64,000 bases of DNA from Corynebacterium humireducens NBRC 106098 = DSM 45392 (GTDB lineage: Bacteria > Actinomycetota > Actinomycetes > Mycobacteriales > Mycobacteriaceae): assembly GCF_000819445.1 (NCBI RefSeq), contig NZ_CP005286.1, forward strand, positions 1,984,001-2,048,000. Reading direction: 5' to 3'. Position 1 is the stretch's first letter. Every line of letters starts with the position of its first letter. The position numbers and the translations under genes were made by a program. Of the stretch, positions 1 to 9,183 are shown one piece after another. The notes beneath the pieces are model-generated. The model searched no databases, had not been told where the DNA came from, and saw only the letters and a program-made list of their open reading frames with translations.

Positions 1-2
1 TC

Positions 3-71
3 CGCCACTACCCGTGGGTGGTCACCCTCGCCCCCCACGCGTACTTCTGGTTCGACCTCTCCGGGGAGTGA
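3..71 (+). CDS. treS: C-terminal end of trehalose synthase / maltose glucosyltransferase (partial)
   Basis: Only the last 22 codons lie in the window, reading RHYPWVVTLAPHAYFWFDLS-GE and stopping with tga at 69-71. An aromatic-rich tail of the form YPW-TL-PH-YFWF is typical of TreS, which interconverts maltose and trehalose. The maltokinase start codon follows two bases after the stop, and the TreS-maltokinase pair is a standard actinobacterial trehalose/glucan arrangement. The identification rests on this short tail plus the neighbour. Confidence 0.6.
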   Translation, partial: RHYPWVVTLAPHAYFWFDLSGE

Positions 72-73
72 TC

Positions 74-1135
74 ATGGATCTGGCACGCATGCTTCTCGAC
101 GCCCGCTTCTACGGCGCCAAGTCCGAGCCCGTCGAGGACGTCGAGATCGTCTCCGAGACCCCGGCCGGCGACGCCCGTCTGCTCATCCTCCGCGTCAACG
201 GGAGGTACCTGTACCAGGTGCTTGTCGACGCCACCGGTCAGGACGTCCTCGCCACCTCCCCCGAGCTGTACCTGCGGGCGCACGACCTGCCGCAGGGTGC
301 GGCCCGGGCGGTCGACGGTGAGCAGTCCAACACCTCGCTCATCGTCGACGGGCAGATGGTCAAGGTCTTCCGTCGGCTGGAGGCCGGGCTCAACCCGGAC
401 GTGGAGCTGCTCTCCCGCATCAGCGACTGCCCACACATCGCCCCGGTCCGCGGCTGGGTCACCGAGACCATCGACGGGGAGGAGCACACCCTGGCGATGG
501 TGCAGGACTTCGTGCCCGACGCCGACGACGGCTGGCGCTACGCCCTCGGCTTCGCCACCCACGACGCCTCCTTCGGGGCAGAGGCCTCCCTGCTGGGCGA
601 GGCGACCCGCGCCGTCCATGAGGCGTTGGCGGGGGCCTTCGAGGTGGGCGTCGAGAAGCCTGCGTTGACGCGTTCCCTCGAGGACCTCGTCGCCCGTGCC
701 CCGGTGCTCCGGGAGTTCGCGGCGGCCGCGCGCGACGTCTACGACGCCCTCGACGAGGAGGTGCCGGTGCAGCGTGTGCACGGTGACCTGCACCTGGGGC
801 AGGTCCTGCGCACCCCGGACACGTACGTGCTCATCGACTTCGAGGGCGAGCCCGCCCGCCCGCTCGCCGAGCGCCGCCGCCCTGACTCGCCGCTGCGTGA
901 CGTCGCGGGCATCCTGCGGTCGCTGGACTACGCCGCGCACGTCGCCGGGGCGTCCCCGGAGTGGGCGCAGGCCGCGGGGGACGCCTTCCTCGAGGGCTAC
1001 GGGATCGGACGGTCCCCGCTGCTCGACGCCTACGTGCTGGACAAGGCCCTCTACGAGGTGGTCTACGAGTCGGACAACCGCCCGGACTGGGTGCACATCC
1101 CGCTGGCGGCGGTGAGGCGTATCCTCGGTGGGTGA
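74..1135 (+). CDS. mak: Maltokinase
   Basis: Predicted to phosphorylate maltose to maltose 1-phosphate with ATP, feeding GlgE-type glucan synthesis from trehalose. The protein is 353 aa from the ATG at 74, two bases after the treS stop. The kinase catalytic region is visible as [16 protein letters not shown] followed by [17 protein letters not shown], an aminoglycoside-phosphotransferase-like fold with the HGDLHxGQ loop and the metal-binding DFEGEP motif specific to maltokinases. At about 350 aa it is shorter than the roughly 450-aa mycobacterial enzyme, mainly at the N-terminus. An in-frame GTG further upstream would start inside treS and is rejected. Confidence 0.85.
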   Translation: MDLARMLLDARFYGAKSEPVEDVEIVSETPAGDARLLILRVNGRYLYQVLVDATGQDVLATSPELYLRAHDLPQGAARAVDGEQSNTSLIVDGQMVKVFRRLEAGLNPDVELLSRISDCPHIAPVRGWVTETIDGEEHTLAMVQDFVPDADDGWRYALGFATHDASFGAEASLLGEATRAVHEALAGAFEVGVEKPALTRSLEDLVARAPVLREFAAAARDVYDALDEEVPVQRVHGDLHLGQVLRTPDTYVLIDFEGEPARPLAERRRPDSPLRDVAGILRSLDYAAHVAGASPEWAQAAGDAFLEGYGIGRSPLLDAYVLDKALYEVVYESDNRPDWVHIPLAAVRRILGG

Positions 1136-1160
1136 CCCGTCTCCGACCGGAAGGTGCCCC

Positions 1161-2144
1161 GTGCGTATCCCGCTCTCGCTGATCGATTTCTGCCACATCT
1201 ACCCTGGTGAGACCGCCCGCCACTCCATGCGGCGTTCCGTGGACATGGCGCAGAGGGCGGAGCGGCTGGGGTTCCGGCGGATCTGGTACGCCGAGCACCA
1301 CAACATGCCGTACATCGCGTCCTCGGCCCCGGCAGTGCTGATCGCCCACGTCGGCGCGCACACGGAGACGATCCGTCTCGGGGCCGGCGGCGTGATGCTG
1401 CCGAACCACTCCCCCTACGTCATCGCCGAGCAGTTCGGCACCCTCGCGGAGCTCTACCCCGACCGCATCGACCTGGGGCTCGGCCGCGCGCCGGGCACCG
1501 ACATGAACACGCTCGGCCGGGCGCTGCGCCGCTCCCCCAACGCGGCGGACCACTTCCCGCAGGACGTCATGGAGCTGGAGGGCTATCTGGCCGGCCGTTC
1601 CCGGATCCCGGGGGTGGACGCCGTCCCGGGTGTCGGCACCAACGTGCCGCTGTACATCCTGGGGTCCTCCCTCTACGGCGCGACGCTGGCCGCGCAGCTC
1701 GGACTGCCCTACTCCTTCGCCTCCCACTTCGCGCCCACCCACCTGGAGCACGCGGTGTCGACGTACCGGGAGAACTTCCAGCCCTCGGAGAAGCTCTCCG
1801 AGCCCTACGTCATCGCGGCGGTCAACGTCGTCGCCTCCGACACCGAGGCCGACGCCGTCCGGCAGCTCGAGGGTGTGCGCCGCCAGCGGGTGAAGGCGAT
1901 GGCCGGCCGGGGCCGTCACCTCAGCGAGGAGCAGCTCGACCAGATCATCGAGTCGCCGCAGGGGCGGCAGATCATCGACATGCTGCGCTACACCGCCGTC
2001 GGCACCGGCGAGCAGGTCCGTGACTACCTCGACGGTTTCACCCGCACCGCGCAGGCGGATGAGCTCATGATCTCCCTGCAGGGTCTCTCCGAGGCGGAGA
2101 CGACCCGCGGCATGGAGATCCTCGCGGAGGCCTGGGAACTCTAG
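1161..2144 (+). CDS. Luciferase-like (LLM class) flavin-dependent oxidoreductase
   Basis: A 327-aa cytoplasmic TIM-barrel protein of the bacterial luciferase-like superfamily, expected to use reduced FMN or F420. Family markers are the N-terminal [28 protein letters not shown], the segment [22 protein letters not shown], and [16 protein letters not shown]. The substrate is unknown. I chose the GTG at 1161 because GGAAGG lies 7 nt upstream and the family motif starts immediately; a GTG at 1128 overlaps the maltokinase end and adds 11 unconserved residues. It probably shares a transcript with treS-mak. Confidence 0.85.
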   Translation: MRIPLSLIDFCHIYPGETARHSMRRSVDMAQRAERLGFRRIWYAEHHNMPYIASSAPAVLIAHVGAHTETIRLGAGGVMLPNHSPYVIAEQFGTLAELYPDRIDLGLGRAPGTDMNTLGRALRRSPNAADHFPQDVMELEGYLAGRSRIPGVDAVPGVGTNVPLYILGSSLYGATLAAQLGLPYSFASHFAPTHLEHAVSTYRENFQPSEKLSEPYVIAAVNVVASDTEADAVRQLEGVRRQRVKAMAGRGRHLSEEQLDQIIESPQGRQIIDMLRYTAVGTGEQVRDYLDGFTRTAQADELMISLQGLSEAETTRGMEILAEAWEL

Positions 2145-2641
2145 ACCGTCCCCAGCTTGTCGACGCCCACGTCCCCCGCCCTCCCCCGCAGGAGGTCCAC
2201 GAGCTCGTAGGGCAGGTAGTTCGCCCCCTCCGGGAAGGTCACCGTGTACGGGGCGACGGCACGGGAGGGCATGCGCTCCGGGACGTGGCCCGGCAGCAGC
2301 ACCAGCCGGGGCACGCCGTGGCGGGTGTAGAGCTGCAGGTGGTCCAGCCGCTCGAGGGGGAAACGGACGCCGGTGGCGGGGAGGGTCACGTGGTCGTCGA
2401 CGAGCAGGACGGGCCGGGACCGGCGCCGCAGCCGGATGACGAGCATGACCAGTGCCAGCAGGAGGCCGACCGCGGGGGCGGTGGCGGCGATGAGGTGCAG
2501 CTCCGGCCACGGCGAGGTGCGGGCGGAGTTGAGCAGCACCAGCAGGACGGGGACCAGCAGCACGACGAACGCCACGAAGACGCCGACGGCCCGGCTCGTG
2601 GCCAGGTGTCGGGGTGCGGACCGCAGCGTGATGATGTCCAT
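2141..2641 (-). CDS. Small conserved membrane protein, function unknown
   Basis: 166 aa from the ATG at 2641, with two hydrophobic helices near the N-terminus ([19 protein letters not shown] and a second about 20 residues later), then a charged cytoplasmic stretch (RLRRRSRP) and a soluble C-terminal domain of about 90 residues. A TTG at 2662 overlaps the end of the upstream permease gene and is a possible coupled start. The 3' end overlaps the convergent oxidoreductase gene by 4 bp. The arrangement resembles PH-like membrane proteins, but I do not recognise a family. Confidence 0.6.
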   Translation of the reverse strand: MDIITLRSAPRHLATSRAVGVFVAFVVLLVPVLLVLLNSARTSPWPELHLIAATAPAVGLLLALVMLVIRLRRRSRPVLLVDDHVTLPATGVRFPLERLDHLQLYTRHGVPRLVLLPGHVPERMPSRAVAPYTVTFPEGANYLPYELVDLLRGRAGDVGVDKLGTV

Positions 2642-2654
2642 GATGGCGGTGATG

Positions 2655-3554
2655 TTACCCAAGCAGCACGGTCACCACGACCAGTACCGGCAGGGACACG
2701 AGCGTGGACACCACGCCGGTGTCCCGGGCCAGTGCCTCGTTGGTGCGGAAGCGCAGCGCGTAGGTGAGCACGTTCTGCGCCGTGGGCAGCGCCCCGAGGA
2801 CCACGAGCGCGAACAGCGCCGGCCCCGTGAGGCCGAAGACGTAGTGCGCGAGCAGCCCCGAGACCACCGGCTGGACCAGGTTCTTCAGCGCCACCGCGAT
2901 GAGCACGTCCCCGTTGACGACCACCCGGCTGTCCACCAGGGACATGCCGAACACCATGAGCGCGACCGGCACCGAGGCCCCCGCGAGGAGGGCGACCGGC
3001 TCGCGCACGAGGTCCGGCACGGGGATGCGCAGGAAGCCGATGAGCAGTCCCACGACCGCGGCCAGCAGCATGGGATTCCGGAACGCGACCACCACGTTGC
3101 GCAGCAGCGTCGACTGCCGTGAGCGGTGGAGCATGTCGAGCGTGGTGAGCGTGAACGGCGCGTAGAACGCCACCTGGAAGAGGATGACGGGGATGACCAC
3201 GGCGGCGTCGTCAAGTATGTAGACAGCCAGCGGGATGCCGAGGTTGCCGGCGTTCGCGTAGGAGGAGGCGAGCATGCCGATGAGGCTGTCGGGGGCGGAG
3301 CGGCCGCGCAGCCGGAACACCAGGAAACCCAGCGCCCCGGCGATAATTGCGGAACCGGCGATGACCAGGAAATTCGCCGAGAAGATGTCGCGGGGATCGG
3401 TCCGCAGGAGGATGTCGAAGAGCAGCGCCGGAGTGGCCACGAGGTAGACCAGGTTGGCCAGTCCCCGACGGGCCTCCGCCTGGGTACGGCCGAAGAGCCA
3501 GCCGACGGCGATGACCGCCACGACCACGCCGAACCCGGTGAGGACCTGTATCAC
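2655..3554 (-). CDS. AEC-family (auxin efflux carrier type) permease
   Basis: 299 aa and almost entirely hydrophobic, with about ten membrane segments in two five-helix halves separated by a short loop (HRSRQSTLLRN). Typical AEC features are the N-terminal GWLFGR, SSYANAGNLGIPLAVYIL in helix 4, and PTAQNVLTYALRF near the C-terminus. These proteins export organic acids or other small anions; the substrate here is unknown. It starts with GTG at 3554 without a clear ribosome-binding site, and a TACGAT hexamer sits 8 nt upstream. It is divergent from the GntR regulator, which could control it. Confidence 0.85.
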   Translation of the reverse strand: MIQVLTGFGVVVAVIAVGWLFGRTQAEARRGLANLVYLVATPALLFDILLRTDPRDIFSANFLVIAGSAIIAGALGFLVFRLRGRSAPDSLIGMLASSYANAGNLGIPLAVYILDDAAVVIPVILFQVAFYAPFTLTTLDMLHRSRQSTLLRNVVVAFRNPMLLAAVVGLLIGFLRIPVPDLVREPVALLAGASVPVALMVFGMSLVDSRVVVNGDVLIAVALKNLVQPVVSGLLAHYVFGLTGPALFALVVLGALPTAQNVLTYALRFRTNEALARDTGVVSTLVSLPVLVVVTVLLG

Positions 3555-3562
3555 GATTGGTC

Positions 3563-3568
3563 ATCGTA
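3563..3568 (-). promoter_or_regulatory. Candidate -10 of the AEC permease gene
   Basis: TACGAT on the minus strand, 8 nt before the GTG start at 3554, with no Shine-Dalgarno between. This geometry suggests a leaderless transcript. Confidence 0.35.
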
Positions 3569-3696
3569 ATGCATCGGCCCCGTAGATTGATTTTCCGGGC
3601 CACTAGTCTAATGTTTCCCTATAACTTCATTGGTTGCCCCGGCAATCAAGCATTCTTCAGGAATACATCCCCACCCCGACCGCAAGGATCCTCCGA

Positions 3697-4440
3697 ATGC
3701 CACCACAGCATTACCAGAAGATCGCCCAGCATCTGCGTGAGGCGATCAACAGCGGTCGCCTCAACACCGGCGACGAACTTCCCTCGGAGGCCGAACTCTG
3801 TGAACAGTTCGGCTCCTCCCGTGGTCCCGTCCGCCAGGCCATGATGCTGCTGCGCACTGAGGGCATGATCTCCACGGGACGTGGTCGGCGCTCCACCGTT
3901 CTCGCGCGTTCCGACAACAACGACTTCGACTCCACCATCTCCATCAGCGCCTGGCTGCGCTACTTCGGGTACACCCCCGGCCAGCGCACCCTGTTCCTGG
4001 CCCGCAAGCCCGCCGACGAGACGACCGCCGGCCACCTGCGCATCACCCCGGGCGACCACATCGTCACGCTGCGCCGTCTCCGCCTGGCCGACGACCGGCC
4101 CTTCGCCATCGAGCGCTCCTACTTCCCCGTGCCTGTCGGCCGCCACATCCTCGACGCGGACACGGACACGACGTCGATCATGGAGACCCTCGCCGCCAAC
4201 GACATCGTCGTGGACAACCTGTCGCGCTGCCTCAACGCGGTGGTCGCCGACGAGGAGCAGGCGGAGCTCCTGGACGTCAGGCCGGGTGAGCCGCTGATGC
4301 GCATCCGCATGTCGGCGTCGGACCAGTACGGGCAGATCATCTTCTTCGCGGACAACCTCTTCCTCGCCGAGAACCTCACCATGAGCCTCAACACGGTCCG
4401 CGGCACCCCCTCCTCCGCGCGCCTCACGCCGCTCGACTGA
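3697..4440 (+). CDS. GntR/HutC-family transcriptional regulator
   Basis: 247 aa. The N-terminal winged helix-turn-helix covers about residues 1-70 (IAQHLREAINSGRLNTGDEL, PSEAELCEQFGSSRGPVRQA, then GMISTGRGRRSTV) and is followed by a UTRA effector domain (RLRLADDRPFAIERSYFP; DVRPGEPLMRIR). HutC-type UTRA domains bind small metabolites. The ATG at 3697 has AAGGA about 8 nt upstream; a TTG at 3634 would add 21 unconserved residues. It lies between the divergent AEC permease and the downstream peptide-type ABC importer, so it is probably their local regulator. Confidence 0.88.
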   Translation: MPPQHYQKIAQHLREAINSGRLNTGDELPSEAELCEQFGSSRGPVRQAMMLLRTEGMISTGRGRRSTVLARSDNNDFDSTISISAWLRYFGYTPGQRTLFLARKPADETTAGHLRITPGDHIVTLRRLRLADDRPFAIERSYFPVPVGRHILDADTDTTSIMETLAANDIVVDNLSRCLNAVVADEEQAELLDVRPGEPLMRIRMSASDQYGQIIFFADNLFLAENLTMSLNTVRGTPSSARLTPLD

Positions 4441-4458
4441 TTCGGCGGGACCGGCGGG

Positions 4459-4464
4459 TATCGT
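4459..4464 (+). promoter_or_regulatory. Candidate -10 for the ABC importer operon
   Basis: TATCGT lies 7 nt before the ATG at 4472 and no Shine-Dalgarno is visible, which is the geometry of a leaderless transcript. It falls in the 31-bp gap after the GntR gene. Confidence 0.4.
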
Positions 4465-4471
4465 CGGAATC

Positions 4472-5959
4472 ATGAACGCCAGCCGGTTGCTGACCGCCCT
4501 GGGTGCGGTCCTCCTCCTGACAGCCTGCTCCGCCGGATCCACGGCCACGCAGGTCGGTCGCGTCGCCGGGCAGGGGACCCTGGTGCTCGGCACGACGGGG
4601 GTGCCCGCCTCCCTCGACTTCACCACCACCGGTGGCGCCGCCATCCCGCAGGCGCTCATGTCCAACGTCTACGAGGGGCTCGTGCGTATCGACGCCGCCG
4701 GGGACGTCGTCCCCCACCTCGCCACGTCCTGGGACGTGACGGAGGAGGCCACCGTCTACACCTTCCACCTGCGGGAGGGCGTGACCTTCTCCGACGGCTC
4801 CCCCTTCAACGCCGAGTCCGCGAAGTTCTCCATCGAGTACGTCCGGGAGTCCTGGACGAACGGGCTCAAGGCGCAGATGGACGTGGTCTCCGGGGTGGAG
4901 GTCCTCGACGAGCACACCCTGCGGGTCACGCTGTCGCGCCCCTCCCACCACTGGTTGTGGTCGATGGGCACGCTGACCGGCGCGATGATGACTCCGACGG
5001 GCGTCGACCGCCTGGCGACCACCCCGGTCGGCACCGGCCCCTACCTGCTGGGGCGTTTCGCCGTGGGTGAGTCCATCTCCTTCACCCGCAACCCGGACTA
5101 CTGGGGCGAGCCGGCGAAGGAGAACGCCGCGATCCGCTACTTCGCGGACGCCACCTCCGCGGTCAACGCCCTGCGTTCCGACGACATCGACCTGGTGTGG
5201 GCGATGCAGGCCCCCGAGCTGCTCGACACGCTGCCGGAGGAGTACAACGTCGAGGTCGGCACCACCAACGGTGAGGTGCTCATCTCGATGAACAACCGGC
5301 GGGCCCCCTTCGACGACCCGGACGTGCGCCGCGCGGTCCTCCACGCCGTCGACCGCGAGGCCGTGAATCAGGTCGTGTGGGAGGGGCTGGCCACCGACAC
5401 GGGTGCCGCGCCCGTCCCGCCGACCGACCCGTGGTTCACCGGCGAGGACTTCGCCCCCTACGACCCCGACCGCGCCCGAGAGCTTCTCGACGGCCGCACC
5501 CCCGCCATCACCATCTCCCTGCCGTCGCTGCCCTACGCGCAGAACATCTCGGAGCTGCTCTACTCGCAGCTGCGGGACGTGGGTTTCGAGGTCACGCTGG
5601 AGACCGTCGAGTTCCCGGCGGTGTGGCTCGCGGAGGTGATGACGTCGAAGAACTACGACATGTCGATCATCGCCCACGTCGAGGCCCGGGACATTCCGGC
5701 GTTGTTCGGCAACCCGGACTACTACCTCGGCTACGACAACGAGTCGGTGCGTGCTGACCTGCTGGCCGCGGACACCGCCGTCACCGTCGAGGAGCAGGTG
5801 GACCACATGGAGGAGGCCGTCGCGACGATCATGTCGGACGCCGGGGCCCTCACCGTGTTCAACCTGCCCAACATCGTCGTCACCTCGCCCGGCGTCACCG
5901 GGGTCACTCCGACCGTGGTCACCGACGCCCTGGCCCTGGCCGGAATGGAGAAGCAGTGA
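4472..5959 (+). CDS. Peptide/nickel-type ABC transporter substrate-binding lipoprotein
   Basis: 495 aa, SBP family 5. The signal peptide ends in the lipobox LLTAC (Cys at about residue 19), so the mature protein should be lipid-anchored outside the membrane. Family features are TLVLGTTGVPASLDF, LMSNVYEGLVRID, HLATSWDVTEEATVYTFHLR, VTFSDGSPFNAES and PVGTGPYLL. It captures a peptide, opine or similar ligand and hands it to the two permeases that follow. The 3' end overlaps the next start by 4 bp (GTGA), so the genes are translationally coupled. The ligand cannot be inferred from sequence alone. Confidence 0.9.
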   Translation: MNASRLLTALGAVLLLTACSAGSTATQVGRVAGQGTLVLGTTGVPASLDFTTTGGAAIPQALMSNVYEGLVRIDAAGDVVPHLATSWDVTEEATVYTFHLREGVTFSDGSPFNAESAKFSIEYVRESWTNGLKAQMDVVSGVEVLDEHTLRVTLSRPSHHWLWSMGTLTGAMMTPTGVDRLATTPVGTGPYLLGRFAVGESISFTRNPDYWGEPAKENAAIRYFADATSAVNALRSDDIDLVWAMQAPELLDTLPEEYNVEVGTTNGEVLISMNNRRAPFDDPDVRRAVLHAVDREAVNQVVWEGLATDTGAAPVPPTDPWFTGEDFAPYDPDRARELLDGRTPAITISLPSLPYAQNISELLYSQLRDVGFEVTLETVEFPAVWLAEVMTSKNYDMSIIAHVEARDIPALFGNPDYYLGYDNESVRADLLAADTAVTVEEQVDHMEEAVATIMSDAGALTVFNLPNIVVTSPGVTGVTPTVVTDALALAGMEKQ

Positions 5960-6882
5960 TAGCCCGCGTTCTGCTCAGATTCATCCTGTCCCTGCTGCTG
6001 GCGTCGGTGGTGATCTTCCTGCTGCTGCGTCTCATCCCCGGCGACCCGGCGCGCGTGGCCCTCGGGGTCACCGCCACCGACGAGGCCGTCGCGGCCCTGT
6101 CGCGGCAACTGGGCACCGACCGGCCGCTCCTCATCCAGTACGTCGACTGGGTCCGGGGGCTGATGACCGGCAACTTCGGCATCTCGCTGGCCTCGCGGCA
6201 GGACATCACCCCGCTCATCGTGGACCGCGCGCAGGTGTCCCTCATCCTCTGCGGGCTCGCCATGGCACTGTCCCTGGTGATCGCCCTGCCGCTGGGCATG
6301 TGGGCGGCGCGTCGCGACGACCGCGTCATCTCCGCCCTCGCCCAGGTCGGCATCGCGGTCCCGTCGTTCCTCACCGGTATCCTGCTGGTCACCGTCTTCG
6401 CGGTGCACCTGGGCTGGGTGCCGGCCAACGGCTGGATCCCGCCGGGCACCGACTTCCCGGGTTTCCTGCAGCGCATCATCCTGCCGGTCATCGCGCTGAC
6501 GCTGGTGCAGGCGGCGATCCTCACCCGCTACGTGCGTTCCGCGGTGCTGGACGTGCTGGACCGGGAGTACATACGGACGGCGCGGAGCACGGGGGCGTCG
6601 GTAAGGGAGGCCCTGTGGAGACACGGTCTGCGCAACGCGTCCCTGCCGGTGCTCACGGTGGCGGGTCTGCAGCTGACGAGTCTCATCGTCGGGGCCGTGG
6701 TCATCGAGCGTGTGTTCCTCATCCCGGGGCTCGGGTCGATGCTGCTCGACTCCGTCGCGCGGCGTGACCTGACGGCGGTGCAGACGATCGTCATGCTGCT
6801 GGTCGTGTTCACGCTCACGGTCAACCTCGTCGTCGACGTCACCTACCGGCTCATCGACCCCCGCCTCAGGAGGAGCGCATGA
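5956..6882 (+). CDS. ABC transporter permease (DppB/OppB type)
   Basis: 308 aa with six predicted membrane helices. The N-terminus RVLLRFILSLLLASVVIFLLLRLIPGDPAR is the classical DppB opening. The EAA-type coupling loop reads REYIRTARSTGASVREALWRHGLRNASLPVLT. It starts with GTG, overlapping the SBP stop, and ends with ATGA shared with the next permease. Together with the downstream permease it forms the membrane channel of the importer. Confidence 0.92.
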   Translation: MIARVLLRFILSLLLASVVIFLLLRLIPGDPARVALGVTATDEAVAALSRQLGTDRPLLIQYVDWVRGLMTGNFGISLASRQDITPLIVDRAQVSLILCGLAMALSLVIALPLGMWAARRDDRVISALAQVGIAVPSFLTGILLVTVFAVHLGWVPANGWIPPGTDFPGFLQRIILPVIALTLVQAAILTRYVRSAVLDVLDREYIRTARSTGASVREALWRHGLRNASLPVLTVAGLQLTSLIVGAVVIERVFLIPGLGSMLLDSVARRDLTAVQTIVMLLVVFTLTVNLVVDVTYRLIDPRLRRSA

Positions 6883-7694
6883 ACAGGCTGCCGCTGTCCG
6901 GCTGGATCGGGGCGTTCATCGTCGGCGTCACGGTCCTGCTCGCGTTGGTCTCCCTCGTGTGGACCCCCTACGATCCCGTCCACGCCGTCCCCGCCGACCG
7001 GCTCCTCGGTTCCTCGGCGGAGCATCTCATGGGCACGGACCGCTACGGCCGGGACGTGTTCTCCCGGATCATGGCGGGTGCGCAGATCACGCTCTTCGTG
7101 GGGCTCGTCGCGGTGGGCATCTCCGCGCTCCTCGGCGTGCCCCTCGGTATCCTCGCGGGCATGCGCCGCGGGTGGGCGGAGACGCTGATCATGCGCGGCA
7201 TGGACCTCATGCTGGCGTTCCCGGCGCTGCTGCTCGCCATCGTCGCGGGGGCGGCGTTCGGTGCCTCGACGTTGACGGCCATGATCGCGATCGGCATCGC
7301 CGGCATCCCCGGCTTCGCGCGCGTGGCCCGGGCCGGCACCCTGCAGGTGATGACGCAGGACTACATCGCCTCCGCCCGTGTCTCGCGGGTGCCGGAGGTG
7401 ATCATCGCGCAGCGGCACGTGCTGCCGAACATCGCGGGCGTCATCATCGTGCAGTCCTCGGTGGCCTTCGCCCTGGCGATCCTCGCGGAGGCGGCCCTGA
7501 GCTTCCTCGGCCTGGGCACCTCCCCGCCGGACCCGTCGTGGGGGCGCATGCTGCAGTCCGCGCAGGCCTCCCTCGGTTCCGCCCCGCAGCTGGCCCTGTG
7601 GCCGGGCCTGGCCATCGCGCTGACCGTCCTCGGCTTCAACCTGCTCGGCGACGGCCTGCGGGACGTCCTCGACCCCTCCCGGAGGCGACGATGA
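6879..7694 (+). CDS. ABC transporter permease (DppC/OppC type)
   Basis: 271 aa with six membrane helices. Family markers are HLMGTDRYGRDVFSRIMAGAQ near residue 50, the coupling loop ARVARAGTLQVMTQDYIASARV, and SFLGLGTSPPDPSWGRML near the C-terminus. It pairs with the preceding DppB-type permease. ATGA overlaps at both ends show tight translational coupling within the four-gene transport operon. Confidence 0.92.
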   Translation: MNRLPLSGWIGAFIVGVTVLLALVSLVWTPYDPVHAVPADRLLGSSAEHLMGTDRYGRDVFSRIMAGAQITLFVGLVAVGISALLGVPLGILAGMRRGWAETLIMRGMDLMLAFPALLLAIVAGAAFGASTLTAMIAIGIAGIPGFARVARAGTLQVMTQDYIASARVSRVPEVIIAQRHVLPNIAGVIIVQSSVAFALAILAEAALSFLGLGTSPPDPSWGRMLQSAQASLGSAPQLALWPGLAIALTVLGFNLLGDGLRDVLDPSRRRR

Positions 7695-9112
7695 CCATTC
7701 TCTCCGTGACCGGTCTCCGCGTCGGGGACGGGCTTCTCGACGACATCACCTTCACCGTCGGCCGCGGCGAACGCGTCGGCCTCATCGGCGAGTCCGGGTC
7801 CGGCAAGTCGCTCACCGCGCTGTCGATCATGGGTCTGCTGCCGCGGGGTCTGTCCGCCAGCGGGTCCGTCGTCCTCGACGGGCAGGAGCTCATCGGGCTG
7901 CCCGACCGCCGGATCCGGCCGCTGCGCGGCAGGGTGATGTCGATGGTGTTCCAGGAGCCGATGACGGCGCTGGACCCGCTGATGACCGTCGGAAAGCAGG
8001 TGCAGGAGGCGGCGCACCGCAGTGACGTCGCCGACCTCTTCGAACAGGTCGCACTCGACCCGGCGCGCATGAACGCCTACCCGCATGAGCTGTCCGGTGG
8101 GCAGCGGCAGCGTGTGCTCATCGCGATGGCGCTGGCACAGGAGCCGGACCTGCTCATCTGCGACGAGCCGACGACCGCCCTCGACGTCACCGTGCAGGAC
8201 CAGATCCTCGACCTGCTCGACCGGCTCGTCGACGAGACGGGTGTGTCGCTGCTGTTCATCACGCACGACCTCGGCGTGATCAACCGGATGTGCCGCCGCG
8301 TGCTGGTGATGTCCGGGGGTTCGGTGGTGGAGGAGGGCACCACCGAGCAGGTGCTCCGCGCGCCGGAGCACCCGTACACGCAGCGTCTTATCGCCGCCTC
8401 CCTGCCGGGTGCGCCCGCCGAGGTCCGGGAGGTGGGGCCGCCGGTGCTCACCCTCTCCAACGTCACCCGCGAGTACGGCGCGACGAAGGCACTTGACGAC
8501 GTCTCCCTCGTCGTCCACCGCGGTGAACGCCTCGGCATCGTCGGTGGTTCCGGTTCCGGCAAGACGACGCTGCTCCGCCAGCTCGCCGGCCTCGACTCCC
8601 CCACCAGCGGCACCGTGCGTGTCGACGCCGGCGTGCAGGTTGTCTTCCAGGATCCGCAGAGCTCCCTCAATCCCCGTCTCCGGGTCGGTCGTTCCGTGGC
8701 GGAGGGAGGTGGCGACCACGCCCGTGTGCTGGAGGTCCTCGCGGAGGTCGGCCTGCCGCCGGACGCCGCCGAGCGTTACCCGCACCAGTTCTCGGGTGGT
8801 CAGCGCCAGCGCATCTCCATTGCACGCGCCGTCGCCGGCCGGCCGGAGATCCTGCTCGCCGACGAACCCGTCTCCGCCCTCGACGTCTCCGTCCGGGCCC
8901 AGGTGCTCGAGCTCCTCGACAGGCTCGTGGACGAGTACGGCCTCACCCTCGTGTTCATCTCCCATGACCTGTCCGTGGTCCGGGAGGTGTGCTCGACCGT
9001 GGCTGTGATGTACCGGGGCAGGATCGTGGAGCACGGTCCCACCGAGGCGGTGTGGGCTGATCCGCAGGACGAGTACACCCGTTCCCTGCTGGCGGCGATA
9101 CCCCGGATCTGA
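7691..9112 (+). CDS. ABC transporter ATPase with two fused nucleotide-binding domains (DppD-DppF type)
   Basis: 473 aa. NBD1 (residues about 1-235) has Walker A GESGSGKS, signature LSGGQRQR and Walker B LLICDEPTTALD. NBD2 (about 250-470) has Walker A GGSGSGKT, Q-loop VVFQDPQSSLNP, signature FSGGQRQR and Walker B ILLADEPVSALD. It energises the importer formed with the preceding three genes. The fusion replaces the usual separate DppD and DppF, and NBD2 is compact, with few residues between Q-loop and signature. All catalytic motifs are intact in both halves. The ATG overlaps the permease stop. Confidence 0.92.
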   Translation: MTILSVTGLRVGDGLLDDITFTVGRGERVGLIGESGSGKSLTALSIMGLLPRGLSASGSVVLDGQELIGLPDRRIRPLRGRVMSMVFQEPMTALDPLMTVGKQVQEAAHRSDVADLFEQVALDPARMNAYPHELSGGQRQRVLIAMALAQEPDLLICDEPTTALDVTVQDQILDLLDRLVDETGVSLLFITHDLGVINRMCRRVLVMSGGSVVEEGTTEQVLRAPEHPYTQRLIAASLPGAPAEVREVGPPVLTLSNVTREYGATKALDDVSLVVHRGERLGIVGGSGSGKTTLLRQLAGLDSPTSGTVRVDAGVQVVFQDPQSSLNPRLRVGRSVAEGGGDHARVLEVLAEVGLPPDAAERYPHQFSGGQRQRISIARAVAGRPEILLADEPVSALDVSVRAQVLELLDRLVDEYGLTLVFISHDLSVVREVCSTVAVMYRGRIVEHGPTEAVWADPQDEYTRSLLAAIPRI

Positions 9113-9183
9113 GTGACCCCTTGCGCGTGTCGCTCAGGTGCTCTATGGTGGAGATCGAACACAGGGGCGAAAGGGGGGTGGCG

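Noticed and set aside
9121..9183. Upstream TTG start for the HNH protein
   Set aside because: The GTG at 9184 has an ideally spaced AAGGGGGG, while the extra N-terminal residues have no support.
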